A stretch of 64,000 nucleotides of DNA from Nocardia kruczakiae NBRC 101016 (GTDB taxonomy: Bacteria; Actinomycetota; Actinomycetes; Mycobacteriales; Mycobacteriaceae): NCBI RefSeq assembly GCF_001612965.1, contig NZ_BDBL01000010.1, positions 1-64,000 on the forward strand, in the 5' to 3' direction. Shown one piece after another: positions 45,501 to 52,622 of the stretch. Both the position numbers and the translations under genes were made by a program. The notes below the pieces were generated by a model, which saw only the letters and a program-made list of their open reading frames with translations, ran no database searches and had not been told where the DNA came from. The number at the start of each line of letters is the position of its first letter. Position 1 is the first letter of the stretch.

Positions 45501-47010
45501 GAACGGCTTCCAGTGGGTCCTTGTCCGGCTCGGGATCCGGCTCGTCCGGGGTGGTGAGCGCGTCCTCGACGTCTTCGAGCACTTCGAGGAATTCGTCCAT
45601 CGACGACAGTCGCTTGCTCGGCTGATACGCCGTCGCCGTCGCGATGAGCAGATCGATATCAAGCACCAGGTTGTCGACCAGCGCACTCGGTCGCAGATCC
45701 TTGCCGGCCTCGAACTGGGCCAGCAGCTCCGCTTGACTGCCCGCCGGTGGCTTTCCGGTCACCAGCAGATAGGTCAGCATTCCGAGCCCGTAGACATCCA
45801 TCGCGATCGGATCGGGGGCGACCGCCTGCAACTCGGGAGCCAGGTACACATCGGCGGACGACCCCAGATGTATCGCCGACAACGCGGTGGGGGCATGTCT
45901 GGTCATGGTGGCGCCGGTGGCCTGCGAGCGCTGGGTCGCAGTCTGCCAGTCCGAAATCTGGAGTCGCGGATGGCCCCACCGCTGCGCGTCACCGCTGCCC
46001 GGCCGCGGAAGGACGTGAATGGATCGTGCGGCCAGCGCTCGATGGAACAGCCGGGCGCCATGCGCGGACCGCAGAGTTTCCGCGAGCTGGCGGACCAGTT
46101 CGATGCGATCGGACAGGTCGAGCAGGTGGCCGAAGCGCAGCAGATACTCGTCCAGATGCAGGGTCTCGGGGTGGTACCGGAAGATCAGGGCCGGGCCGGC
46201 GGAATGGCCGGACGGGTCGAACAGTTCCAGGCGCACCACACCGGGGTGGGTGAAGCGGCGCAGCACCGATGCTTCCCGGCGTGCGGCATCGTCGACCGAA
46301 CGGCGCTGTGCTTCATCGGCACCGCGCTCGCGCAAATAGATGCGCACCCGAGCAGGCTCGCGCAGCTCGGTGTGGGTGGCGAGATAGTCCTGCCAGGTCG
46401 CGCCCGCATCGAACGGCTTACGTTCCAAACGGTAGGGGCCAACCGTGAATTCGGCGTCGCTGCGCCGGATTCCGATCTGTTCGAGCGCGTTCTTGATCGC
46501 CTTCGAGCGCTGCACGTCGATGCGGTGCCGGGCGTCGCGCACCGGGCTCTCGAGTCGGTCGATCAGCTCGCGCACCGTGTGCGTATTGGCGCGATCGCCC
46601 TCCGGCAGTTCGAACCGCAGGTTCGGGTTGGTGAGACAGACGGCGTTTCCGACGAAGACCCGCACACCGTGGGATGCGAGCAGCCCGGCGAGTTCCTTGC
46701 TCTTCTGATTGGCCAGGTGCAGCGGGCTGCGGTGATATCGGGTTCCGCCGCGCTGGAGTTCCTGTACCCAGTCACCGTTGCGGCTGTGTAGCCGGCCGCT
46801 CCAATCCTTCAACTCGATCAGATGCACACCGTTCGGCGCGACAACCAGCAGATCGACCTCGCGAATGTGACCGGTCGAGGCGGTGAAGGTGAAATTCGAC
46901 CAGGCGAGCCACGGATCGACATCCGGCAACTGCGTCCGGATCGCTTCCAGCCCCCGGCGCTCGTGCTCGAAGCTCGACTCGGTGACCGTCGTCCACCGCC
47001 GACTCTCCAT
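42535..47010 (-). CDS. pglW: BREX type 2 serine/threonine kinase PglW (~1491 aa)
   Basis: Residues ~20-140 are a NERD nuclease-related domain (EVDLLVVAPNGVHLIELKDW). A first kinase-like domain (~195-480) is degenerate: FHRALAARSI replaces HRDxKxxN, and SDWQ replaces DFG. The second (~510-780) is intact: VVLKIAL, WHRDIKPDN and LIDFSLAG (Ser in place of Gly). A helix-hairpin-helix region (TTVGELLDYGRTRLINAPG) and a long C-terminal part follow. ATG at 47010 gives 1491 aa, close to the 1512 aa of S. coelicolor PglW; the frame is open to 47058. First gene of pglW-pglX. It probably phosphorylates Pgl partners on infection. Confidence 0.93.
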   Translation of the reverse strand: MESRRWTTVTESSFEHERRGLEAIRTQLPDVDPWLAWSNFTFTASTGHIREVDLLVVAPNGVHLIELKDWSGRLHSRNGDWVQELQRGGTRYHRSPLHLANQKSKELAGLLASHGVRVFVGNAVCLTNPNLRFELPEGDRANTHTVRELIDRLESPVRDARHRIDVQRSKAIKNALEQIGIRRSDAEFTVGPYRLERKPFDAGATWQDYLATHTELREPARVRIYLRERGADEAQRRSVDDAARREASVLRRFTHPGVVRLELFDPSGHSAGPALIFRYHPETLHLDEYLLRFGHLLDLSDRIELVRQLAETLRSAHGARLFHRALAARSIHVLPRPGSGDAQRWGHPRLQISDWQTATQRSQATGATMTRHAPTALSAIHLGSSADVYLAPELQAVAPDPIAMDVYGLGMLTYLLVTGKPPAGSQAELLAQFEAGKDLRPSALVDNLVLDIDLLIATATAYQPSKRLSSMDEFLEVLEDVEDALTTPDEPDPEPDKDPLEAVPGDVLGGRWLVRRRLGTGSTSRALLVRDLQAEDKQRGTKAYVVLKIALAPERTEVLEREAAVLRGIRRHSGVINLVDPGMITLAGRTALVLEYVGNEQGLDNNTDGRTEETVARELRDNGRLQLGRLETYSDYLFGAVDFLEGEGVWHRDIKPDNIAIRVRPNRTRELVLIDFSLAGYPAKHADAGTDGYLDPFIGTLLRSSYDAHAERYALAVTLHEMASGELPRWGDGSVLPRQLDAKEFQYPQVAAEAFDAAVREDLVAFFRKALHRDVAQRFPELKPMRDAWRKIFLDMSRSVPSRPLSDHPVVDDVDDTTPEQQRLLIAEQATRDTHLSQAGLTAASEQFLYGLGVTTVGELLDYGRTRLINAPGLGVRARREIQERVKEWAKRLGKREPAPLTPEARKEAKAEISAARAESTAGMMRTLSLDTLAARFVPELNKDESNSSKVDAVARLLRIPGSGDLPELDMWPTQTAVAQTLDLTGGRVAQLLRAQRQLWKKDPAVQNLRTQVLELLEGFGRVAAATEVADALVTRLGTRLLDRNDRRALGLAAVRVITEVEQFVPDEAAILVAQKREKGLDPVVVLALEVGDDTDPDTPGARALTNYALKLGEAADVLARHESVPTAAVVLERLVTVERPPGRSTVDERRLVQLAAASSRTAAVTPRLEIYPRDLRLERAIRLTQAGLYVPSDLPREKQAGLRAETVFERILARFPELVIAGSDRKLPTPELTKALNDAGFDLVVATNADTREPRYIPKHLDRASSYTAHTPRWSTATTSQFADTYSDDPDLAKAARAEEFLAGAAIREGFRVLTCPTAPPHSTPDAIRELRDRFGANPISVTALFLANMHDLVPPGRKPTWSTILRADIAESGSKAALKFSEYARTAWGRVEKELGASIRTDGPLLLHDTLLFARYDAMGVLARLAERSRRGAGTLWLLCPQADPSRPPHLGPTAVPYQSALNEWIPLPQSWTSNKHRAPATTESGAQQ

Positions 47011-47399
47011 ACGCGCGCTGTCCTGTTCTTGTCGTCGACCAGCCACCGACCCCACCACGGCGGTAGGTTCGCGACGCCCACGGCTGCCGAATGCCTACCG
47101 ACCGGACGAAGAGCCGCCGGTCTGTTCTCGCCTGTGGGCGCAACATTAGCGCTTGCACATCGCCGAGAAACGGGACGGCGGTCGTCCGGCCGGTGGGATC
47201 GCCGACGCGGGTGATTGCAGTGGTGGATCGCCGGTGAGGGTGAATATGTTTCGGGGTCGCGAGCTCGATGCCGGGGCCTGCGTGGCCAGTCGGTCGAATT
47301 TGCTAGGTGTCGGGGCGGACGCGTGGGTGTACCGCTCCGGCATCGATCGCCCGTTCAGTGAGACCGTCGCGCCGCCGGAGATCATGGAGTCTGCCCTGA
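47011..47399. other. Intergenic region upstream of pglW
   Basis: No supportable gene. It should hold the promoter of pglW-pglX, which are transcribed leftwards; I could not identify a reliable -35/-10 pair. An 87-codon open frame (47146-47409, minus) runs into the PASTA gene and lacks a ribosome site. Confidence 0.5.
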
Positions 47400-47831
47400 T
47401 CAGGAGCAATCTCCCGGTTCGCCCTTCTTCACCACCGACAGGACGGCGTCGCCCTCACCGATCGGGACGCCGGCGGCAGGGGTCTGTGCGACTACAACCC
47501 AGTTGCGGTCGAGTACTTGCATTCGGCCGGCTCCGGTCGCGTCCTTGCTTCGTGAGAAGAACACTCCGGCTTGTTGGATGAGGTCCTGTGCGGCCTGCAA
47601 ATTCATGCACACCACATTCGGCATCGGCACCGTCGCTGCTTGCGTGGCCGCCGGTGCGCTAGAGGATGCCTGGGGTGCTTCTGTCGAAGGTGCTGGCTGT
47701 GTCGTCGCCGGCGCTGGGACAGTTGTCGTCGTGTCGGCGATTGTCGCCTGCGTGGTCGACGTTTCCGTAGCTCCGCATGCGGTTGCTGCCCCTATGGCAG
47801 CGATAGCGAGGTATGTCGCGATTCTCTTCAA
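47400..47831 (-). CDS. PASTA-domain lipoprotein (143 aa)
   Basis: A short signal sequence with lipobox (AATACG) predicts a lipid-anchored cysteine near residue 19. A Thr/Ala/Pro linker (~22-68) leads to a single PASTA domain (MPNVVCMNLQAAQDLIQQAG then VVVAQTPAAGVPIGEGDAVL). PASTA domains bind muropeptides or penicillin-like ligands and occur in Ser/Thr kinases and surface proteins; here there is no kinase, so an extracytoplasmic ligand-binding role is likely. The start is TTG at 47831; with the upstream one-base deletion corrected, its stop would overlap this TTG (TTGA), making an operon. Confidence 0.8.
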   Translation of the reverse strand: MKRIATYLAIAAIGAATACGATETSTTQATIADTTTTVPAPATTQPAPSTEAPQASSSAPAATQAATVPMPNVVCMNLQAAQDLIQQAGVFFSRSKDATGAGRMQVLDRNWVVVAQTPAAGVPIGEGDAVLSVVKKGEPGDCS

Positions 47832-48135
47832 TGCATGGTCCTTCCGGCGCGAAGTGTGTCTCGAGTCGCCAAAATGTCGGTGAGTGCTGGGCGGCTTTGG
47901 CGAGTTCGGTCGCAGAACTGTCGGCCAGCGTCTGCAGGTGCTTGTAGTTGTCCTCGAGGTTTTGCCGGATATGCTCGACGATCCCCTTGACCTCGACGAA
48001 TATGCCGGTGTGGGCGTCCGGGAGGTTGAACCACCTCGTCACGTGGGTGCCTGCGGCGCCGGCCTGACCCGCGAGATCACGCAGTGCGGCGCTGAACGTG
48101 TCCACATCGTCGGGTACGACTTGGAAGTCGGTCAT
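47828..48135 (-). pseudogene. ESX (WXG100-like) gene with an apparent one-base deletion
   Basis: The ATG at 48135 opens an EspC/WXG100-like helical protein (MTDFQVVPDDVDTFSAALRD ... LADSSATELAKAAQH). After residue 84 the annotated frame runs out of register into the PASTA gene for 74 codons. Adding one base after CAGCACT (minus strand, near 47877) restores TDILATRDTLRAGRTMH and a stop at 47828 that overlaps the lipoprotein start. The corrected length (102 aa) is right for the family. The lesion may be a real pseudogene or a sequencing error; the unbroken frame would be a 158-aa hybrid to 47659. Confidence 0.65.
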
Positions 48136-48579
48136 CGCGCTCCTTGCGTGACGGGCTGAACACTTCTGATCTGTTGGACGGATGGCGACTGCCCGTCGGT
48201 TCCGGTGATCGACCTGCGGTTGAGAACGTGACTGGCGGCCGTCCCTGGTCGGATACCTCGTCGAAAGGTATGCCTCCGGTGTGCGGACGCGCCTGGCTTC
48301 AACTTGATCCGACGCCGGGCGCAACACGAAAGCTGTTGTGCGTCCGCAAAGAGTGACATCTGTGCCGAGGACCCTCGGCCGCGACGGAGCCCTGTAGCAC
48401 ACCGCAGCCTAATTCCGTGTCATACCAAGGGTTGAGAAGGAACGAGAATTCGGCCGATAGCTTTGGGGTACCGACATCGCCACCCCGCCCTACGCAATCC
48501 CGCTGTGTGTTCGATCGACATCGATCGGTCGGTATCGACAGCGGGCGTGGCCTCTCCGACCGAGCTCCCAGGAAGAAAC
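48136..48579. other. Intergenic region before the desaturase gene
   Basis: Divergent promoters of the ESX-type gene (leftwards) and the desaturase (rightwards) must lie here. I see no gene and no convincing promoter; a run of ATCGATCGGTCGGTATCGA-like near-repeats occurs at about 48513-48540. Confidence 0.4.
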
Positions 48580-49647
48580 ATGACGACACCGACTTTGGTT
48601 TCCAAGTCATCCCCCCGCCCACGCTCGCGGCGCAGCGGCGCCGACGGTGATTACGCCCGTCTGCTGCGCCGTATCTCCGACGCGGGCTTGATGGACCGCC
48701 GCCCCGGCTACTACGCCATCCGGCTCAGTCTCGTCGGGATCGCGTTCGTTGTCGGCTGGGTGGCGTTCGTTCTGGTCGGCGACTCGTGGTGGACGCTCAC
48801 GGTCGCGGCGTTCATGGCCGTGGTATTCGCTCAGGTCGCGCTCGTTATGCACGATGTCGCGCACCGCCAGGTCTTTCGGCTTCGGCGTCCGACGGAGATC
48901 ATGGGGCGGATCGTCGGGAATGCCGGTATCGGGCTGGGGTATGGGTGGTGGCAGGACAAGCACACGCGGCATCACGCCAATCCGAATCATGAGGAGCTGG
49001 ATCCGGATGTCGTGCCAGACATTTTGGTTTGGTCGCAGCGGCAGGCGCGGGCCAGTCGTGGGTTGCCTCGGCTGATCGGGCGGGCGCAGGCGTTTCTGTT
49101 CTTCCCGCTGCTGATGCTGGAGGGGTTGAATCTGCATGTGGCCGGGGTGCGTGCGCTTCGGAGCCGGGCGGTCAAGCATCGAGTGGTGGAGGGGGCGTTG
49201 CTCTTCGGCCACTTCGCTGTCTATCTGGGCATGCTGTTCGCAATTCTGCCCGCCGACAAGGCTTTTGCGTTTTTCGTTGTGCACCAAGCGCTGTTCGGGC
49301 TCTACATGGGGTGCATCTTCGCGCCGAACCACAAGGGGATGCCGACCTTCACCGGGGACGACCGGCCCGACTACTTGCGCCGTCAGGTGCTGACCTCGCG
49401 CAACGTGCGTGGTGGTGCGTTGACCGATATCGCCCTCGGCGGGCTGAACTATCAGATCGAGCATCACTTGTTCCCCAGCATGCCTACTCCGAATCTGCGG
49501 CATGCCCAGGTCATCGTTCGCGATTACTGTGCCGAAATCGGCGTGCCGTATCACGAGACCGGGCTGGTCTCCTCGTACCGCGAGGCGCTGAGGCACCTGC
49601 ATGACGTCGGTGTGCCGTTGCGCGCCGGAGGTCGACAGGCAGGATGA
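48580..49647 (+). CDS. Membrane fatty acid/acyl-CoA desaturase (355 aa)
   Basis: All three histidine boxes of the di-iron membrane desaturases are present: HDVAHRQ (HxxxH), DKHTRHH (HxxHH) and QIEHHLFP. Hydrophobic segments around residues 45-95 and 200-245 place it in the cytoplasmic membrane. AGGAAG lies eight bases before the ATG, which decides the start; the frame is open upstream. It inserts a double bond into acyl chains using reduced ferredoxin or an NADPH oxidoreductase. In mycolic-acid actinomycetes such enzymes (DesA3-like) adjust membrane lipids; the position of the double bond is unknown. Confidence 0.88.
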   Translation: MTTPTLVSKSSPRPRSRRSGADGDYARLLRRISDAGLMDRRPGYYAIRLSLVGIAFVVGWVAFVLVGDSWWTLTVAAFMAVVFAQVALVMHDVAHRQVFRLRRPTEIMGRIVGNAGIGLGYGWWQDKHTRHHANPNHEELDPDVVPDILVWSQRQARASRGLPRLIGRAQAFLFFPLLMLEGLNLHVAGVRALRSRAVKHRVVEGALLFGHFAVYLGMLFAILPADKAFAFFVVHQALFGLYMGCIFAPNHKGMPTFTGDDRPDYLRRQVLTSRNVRGGALTDIALGGLNYQIEHHLFPSMPTPNLRHAQVIVRDYCAEIGVPYHETGLVSSYREALRHLHDVGVPLRAGGRQAG

Positions 49648-50117
49648 ACCAATCGACGGGCCTACAGCGGGACGCTGGGCCGCTTCGATTCGAACGCCCA
49701 TCTCTTCGCGCTACGCGCTCGCGTCACCGCGTGACGCACCCGCAGCATCGCCGGCCGGCACCGCCTCACGCGCCCGTGCCACCGCCACACGCGGCGGTAC
49801 CGCGCCCCGCGCCCCGCGTCACGGCGCTACGTCAGCGGAGCCGTGCTGCCCACGGAGAAGTGGTCATGTTCGCGATCCGCGGCATCGAGCAGCGAGGGAT
49901 TGGGGTGTACTGATCGTGCAAACCTCGTCGAATTTTGCAGTTTTCTCGCATCCTCGTCGAGGTTTGCACGGAAAATTCACCCACCCGCGATCCTGCAGCC
50001 CGCCAAGCCGGGCATTTCGAGGCACAAACCCGTCATCTGCGTGACGACGGTCGCCCAATCCCGCCAAGCGCACAATGGGCCGTGCGAGGATCGGAGCATC
50101 CAACCACGGGAGATGTG
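49648..50117. other. Intergenic region with a long inverted repeat
   Basis: No gene is supportable; the first half is a Pro/Arg/His-coding low-complexity stretch, and the second contains the repeat listed separately. The T-loop-like GTTCGAATC (minus strand near 49690) is not part of a tRNA. Confidence 0.5.
49916..49969. repeat. Inverted repeat with 12-bp perfect arms
   Basis: GTGCAAACCTCG (49916-49927) and CGAGGTTTGCAC (49958-49969) are exact reverse complements, 30 bases apart. It lies upstream of the PPOX oxidoreductase gene in AT-richer DNA. It could be a two-site operator or a structured leader. Confidence 0.6.
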
Positions 50118-50561
50118 ATGACCACATTGGAACAGGCGGTGGAACTCGGTCGGGCCGAGAAGGGGCTTGCCGTCGTCTCCACCCTCAGGTCCGATCAGAC
50201 CATCCAGTCGACGCTGGTCAATGTCGGACTGTTGGCTCATCCTTCGACGGGTGCGCCGGTTCTGGGGTTTGTTACCTACGGCAAGGTGAAACTCGCGAAT
50301 CTCCGCGCTCGCCCGCAGGTGAGCGCCACGTTCCGGCAGGGATGGGCGTGGGCGACGGTGGAGGGGCGGGCTCGGATCGTCGGGCCCGACGATCCGCAGC
50401 CGTGGATCGACGCCGAGGGGTTGCGCCGGCTTCTTCGCGTCGTGTTCACGGCGGCCGGCGGTGAACACGACGACTGGGACGAGTACGACCGCGTGATGGC
50501 GGCGGAGCGGCGCGCAGCGGTCTTGGTCGACCCGACTCGGGTGTACAGCAACGGCAGCTAG
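50118..50561 (+). CDS. PPOX-class F420/flavin-dependent oxidoreductase (147 aa)
   Basis: A small split-beta-barrel protein: EKGLAVVSTLRSDQTIQSTL, FVTYGKVKLANLRARPQVSA and WAWATVEGRARIVG follow the pattern of the pyridoxamine-phosphate-oxidase-like family, most like the TIGR03618 branch of actinobacterial F420-dependent enzymes. These reduce small substrates using F420H2 in the cytoplasm. GGGAG precedes the ATG. It is 21 bases upstream of the dehalogenase-like gene, so the two are probably one operon. Confidence 0.85.
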   Translation: MTTLEQAVELGRAEKGLAVVSTLRSDQTIQSTLVNVGLLAHPSTGAPVLGFVTYGKVKLANLRARPQVSATFRQGWAWATVEGRARIVGPDDPQPWIDAEGLRRLLRVVFTAAGGEHDDWDEYDRVMAAERRAAVLVDPTRVYSNGS

Positions 50562-50582
50562 CGTCGACGAAGGGATTGGGCC

Positions 50583-51509
50583 ATGCGGATATTGAGGACG
50601 CCCGACGAACGCTTCGAGAACCTGCCCGGCTTCCCGTTCGAACCGCATCACGTCGAGGTGCCGGCGGGCGACGGGACGACGCTGCGGGTGCACTACCTGG
50701 ACGAAGGGCCGCCCGAGGGTGAGGTCGTGCTGCTGTTGCACGGTGAACCGTCGTGGTCGTATCTGTATCGGCGGATGATCCCGGTCCTGGTCTCGGCGGG
50801 GCTGCGGGCGGTCGCGATCGATCTCGTCGGATTCGGCCGCAGTGACAAGCCGGCGGACCGCGCCGACTACACCTATCAGGCGCATGTCGACTGGACCTGG
50901 GCGGCAGTCGAAGCCATCGGCCTCGACCGGATCACGCTCGTATGCCAGGACTGGGGCGGATTGATCGGGCTGCGCCTGGTCGGTGAACATCCCGAGCGGT
51001 TCGCACGCGTGGTCGCGGCGAATACATTCTTGCCGACCGGTGACCGCCATCCTGGCGACGCGTTCCTCGCCTGGCAGCGCTTCAGCCAGGACACCCCCGA
51101 CTTCCGAGCCGGGAAGATCGTCAACGGTGCCTGCCGGACCGAGCTCTCGCCCGAGGTGATCGCCGCCTACGACGCCCCCTTCCCCGACGACACCTACAAG
51201 CAGGGCGCCCGTCAGTTCCCGCTCCTGGTTCCGACCAGTCCGGACGATCCTGCCGCCCCCGCGAACCGGGCCGCGTGGGAAGTTCTGGAGACATTCGAGC
51301 AGCCGTTCCTGTGCGCATTCTCGGACTCGGATCCGATCACGCGCGGCGGCGACAAGGTGCTGTCGTCGAAAATCCCTGGCGCCGCAGCGCATTCACCGGT
51401 GACCATCACCTCGGCCGGGCATTTCCTCCAGGAGGACAAGGGCGAAGAACTCGCTGCGGTCGTCGTCGACTTCGTTCGTGCGACGCCGCTGGACACATCG
51501 CTCGCTTGA
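50583..51509 (+). CDS. Haloalkane dehalogenase-like alpha/beta hydrolase (308 aa)
   Basis: The signature HGEPSWSYLYR forms the oxyanion region and CQDWGGLIGLR holds the nucleophile aspartate followed by the halide-stabilising tryptophan, as in DhaA/DmbA dehalogenases. The C-terminal GHFLQEDKGE supplies the catalytic histidine, and a cap domain lies between. Length matches the family (~300). The reaction is hydrolysis of a carbon-halogen bond, giving alcohol and halide; true substrates in soil actinomycetes are unknown. A hairpin follows the gene. Confidence 0.88.
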   Translation: MRILRTPDERFENLPGFPFEPHHVEVPAGDGTTLRVHYLDEGPPEGEVVLLLHGEPSWSYLYRRMIPVLVSAGLRAVAIDLVGFGRSDKPADRADYTYQAHVDWTWAAVEAIGLDRITLVCQDWGGLIGLRLVGEHPERFARVVAANTFLPTGDRHPGDAFLAWQRFSQDTPDFRAGKIVNGACRTELSPEVIAAYDAPFPDDTYKQGARQFPLLVPTSPDDPAAPANRAAWEVLETFEQPFLCAFSDSDPITRGGDKVLSSKIPGAAAHSPVTITSAGHFLQEDKGEELAAVVVDFVRATPLDTSLA

Positions 51510-51521
51510 GGCGGCAGCCTG

Positions 51522-51545
51522 CCCGCGGCTGGCCACAGCCACGGG
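51522..51545 (+). terminator. Hairpin after the dehalogenase-like gene
   Basis: CCCGCGGCTG and CAGCCACGGG pair with one mismatch around a GCCA loop, 12 bases after the stop. No T-tract. A plausible intrinsic terminator for the two-gene operon. The DNA from here to 51847 shows no supportable gene. Confidence 0.5.
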
Positions 51546-51847
51546 CCCGCGCGACGCCGCCCTAGGGGCCCTGTCCGCCGTCGGATCGGCGGCGTGGACA
51601 ACTCGCCCGCGCGGCCACTGACCCCTGCATCACCTCGCCGAGACCGGTCTGAGGCGTGCCGACGCCGGAGCCGTGCGATGGACGCTGGCTGCCGACGAAA
51701 AGCGTTGGCCGACACAACCATCGACGTTGACGCCAGAGGGTGTGGCGTCCAGCGCTCGTGGAAACGCGCCACCAAATCCGGACGGTGTCGAACCGACCTC
51801 GCGGTTGTGCGCCCTGCGAACGGTCCGCGGCGAAAAGACAAGTTTCC

Positions 51848-51877
51848 TTGACATTGGATGTCAAACATCCTTAACAT
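51848..51877 (+). promoter_or_regulatory. Promoter with embedded operator for the XRE/membrane-protein operon
   Basis: TTGACA (51848-51853) and TAACAT (51872-51877) are separated by 18 bases. The spacer holds a perfect dyad GGATGT-CAA-ACATCC (51856-51870). A repressor on this dyad would cover both boxes. The GTG of the XRE gene follows 33 bases after the -10 box. Confidence 0.7.
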
Positions 51878-51910
51878 TTCTTCGTGGTTGGCGATCAGCG
51901 GGAGCATCCG

Positions 51911-52138
51911 GTGCGTACGCGGCGGCGGGAGTGCCGGATGACCCAGGCGCAGTTGGCGACAACGGTCGGCGTCAGCCGGCAGACCGTGATCTCGATCGAA
52001 CAGGGCGACTACGCGCCGAGTGTCTATCTCGCACTGCGGATTGCCCGGGCGCTGGGAACGACGGTGGAAGACATTTTCTGGACCGACGATCTGGAGGGGA
52101 CATGGCCAAAACCACTGCATTCGAAGACATCTTCCTAG
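51911..52138 (+). CDS. Small XRE-type transcriptional regulator (75 aa)
   Basis: A compact Cro/C1 HTH (MTQAQLATTVGVSRQTVISI and EQGDYAPSVYLALRIARALG) with a short tail, of the YozG-like type. GGGAG at seven bases selects the GTG at 51911; the frame is open to 51884. It overlaps the following membrane-protein gene by 37 bases. In this family the pair XRE + membrane protein is common, with the regulator repressing its own operon; the dyad in the promoter fits. Confidence 0.85.
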   Translation: MRTRRRECRMTQAQLATTVGVSRQTVISIEQGDYAPSVYLALRIARALGTTVEDIFWTDDLEGTWPKPLHSKTSS

Positions 52139-52599
52139 CACCCGATGAACCGGCGTGGGGGGACGAGCGTGCTCGCGAGGAGTTCTATCGGGGCTCGACC
52201 ATGGCGCTGTGCGCAACGATCTACGGCTGCTATGCGATCGCGATCGTCGCCGCGGCGATGGATGCCGAGGTGGTATCACTGCTGATCTTCGTGCTCCCCA
52301 GCCTCACCTCGCTTCTGCTGCTTCGTTATTGCGCGCGGCGTGGCATCGATATGCAGACCCTGCTGAAAGGCTTTCCGCCGCACCGCAAACGGATCGCCTA
52401 TGCCACGACCTATCCGTTGATCGCCACATGGCTGATCGTTTTCCTGTGGCGCACCTTGCCATCGGATTCGTTGCCGCAGAGTCTGTTGGGCGCGGTGGTC
52501 GGTGGTGCGATCGGAGCGGGTGTCGCCGCAATCATCGGCAAATTCGTTCGGCGCCGCTCCACAGCACAGCAGCTACCCGAGGACGACAGCTTCGACTAG
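52102..52599 (+). CDS. Membrane protein co-transcribed with the XRE regulator (165 aa)
   Basis: GGAGGGG lies before the ATG at 52102. Four hydrophobic segments are seen (CATIYGCYAIAIVAAAM, VVSLLIFVLPSLTSLLLL, YPLIATWLIVFLW and LLGAVVGGAIGAGVAAIIG), so it is an integral membrane protein with a charged C-terminal tail. No enzyme motif. With the XRE gene it forms a pair of the DUF-type membrane-stress or sensing modules; its function is unknown. Confidence 0.75.
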   Translation: MAKTTAFEDIFLAPDEPAWGDERAREEFYRGSTMALCATIYGCYAIAIVAAAMDAEVVSLLIFVLPSLTSLLLLRYCARRGIDMQTLLKGFPPHRKRIAYATTYPLIATWLIVFLWRTLPSDSLPQSLLGAVVGGAIGAGVAAIIGKFVRRRSTAQQLPEDDSFD

Positions 52600-52622
52600 C
52601 GATCCGTCCGGAGTTGCGGCCG

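Noticed and set aside
47146..47409. 87-codon minus-strand frame between pglW and the PASTA gene
   Set aside because: Overlaps the PASTA gene end, no ribosome site and no family.
49685..49705. T-loop-like GTTCGAATC on the minus strand
   Set aside because: No acceptor or anticodon arms can be folded around it, so it is not a tRNA.
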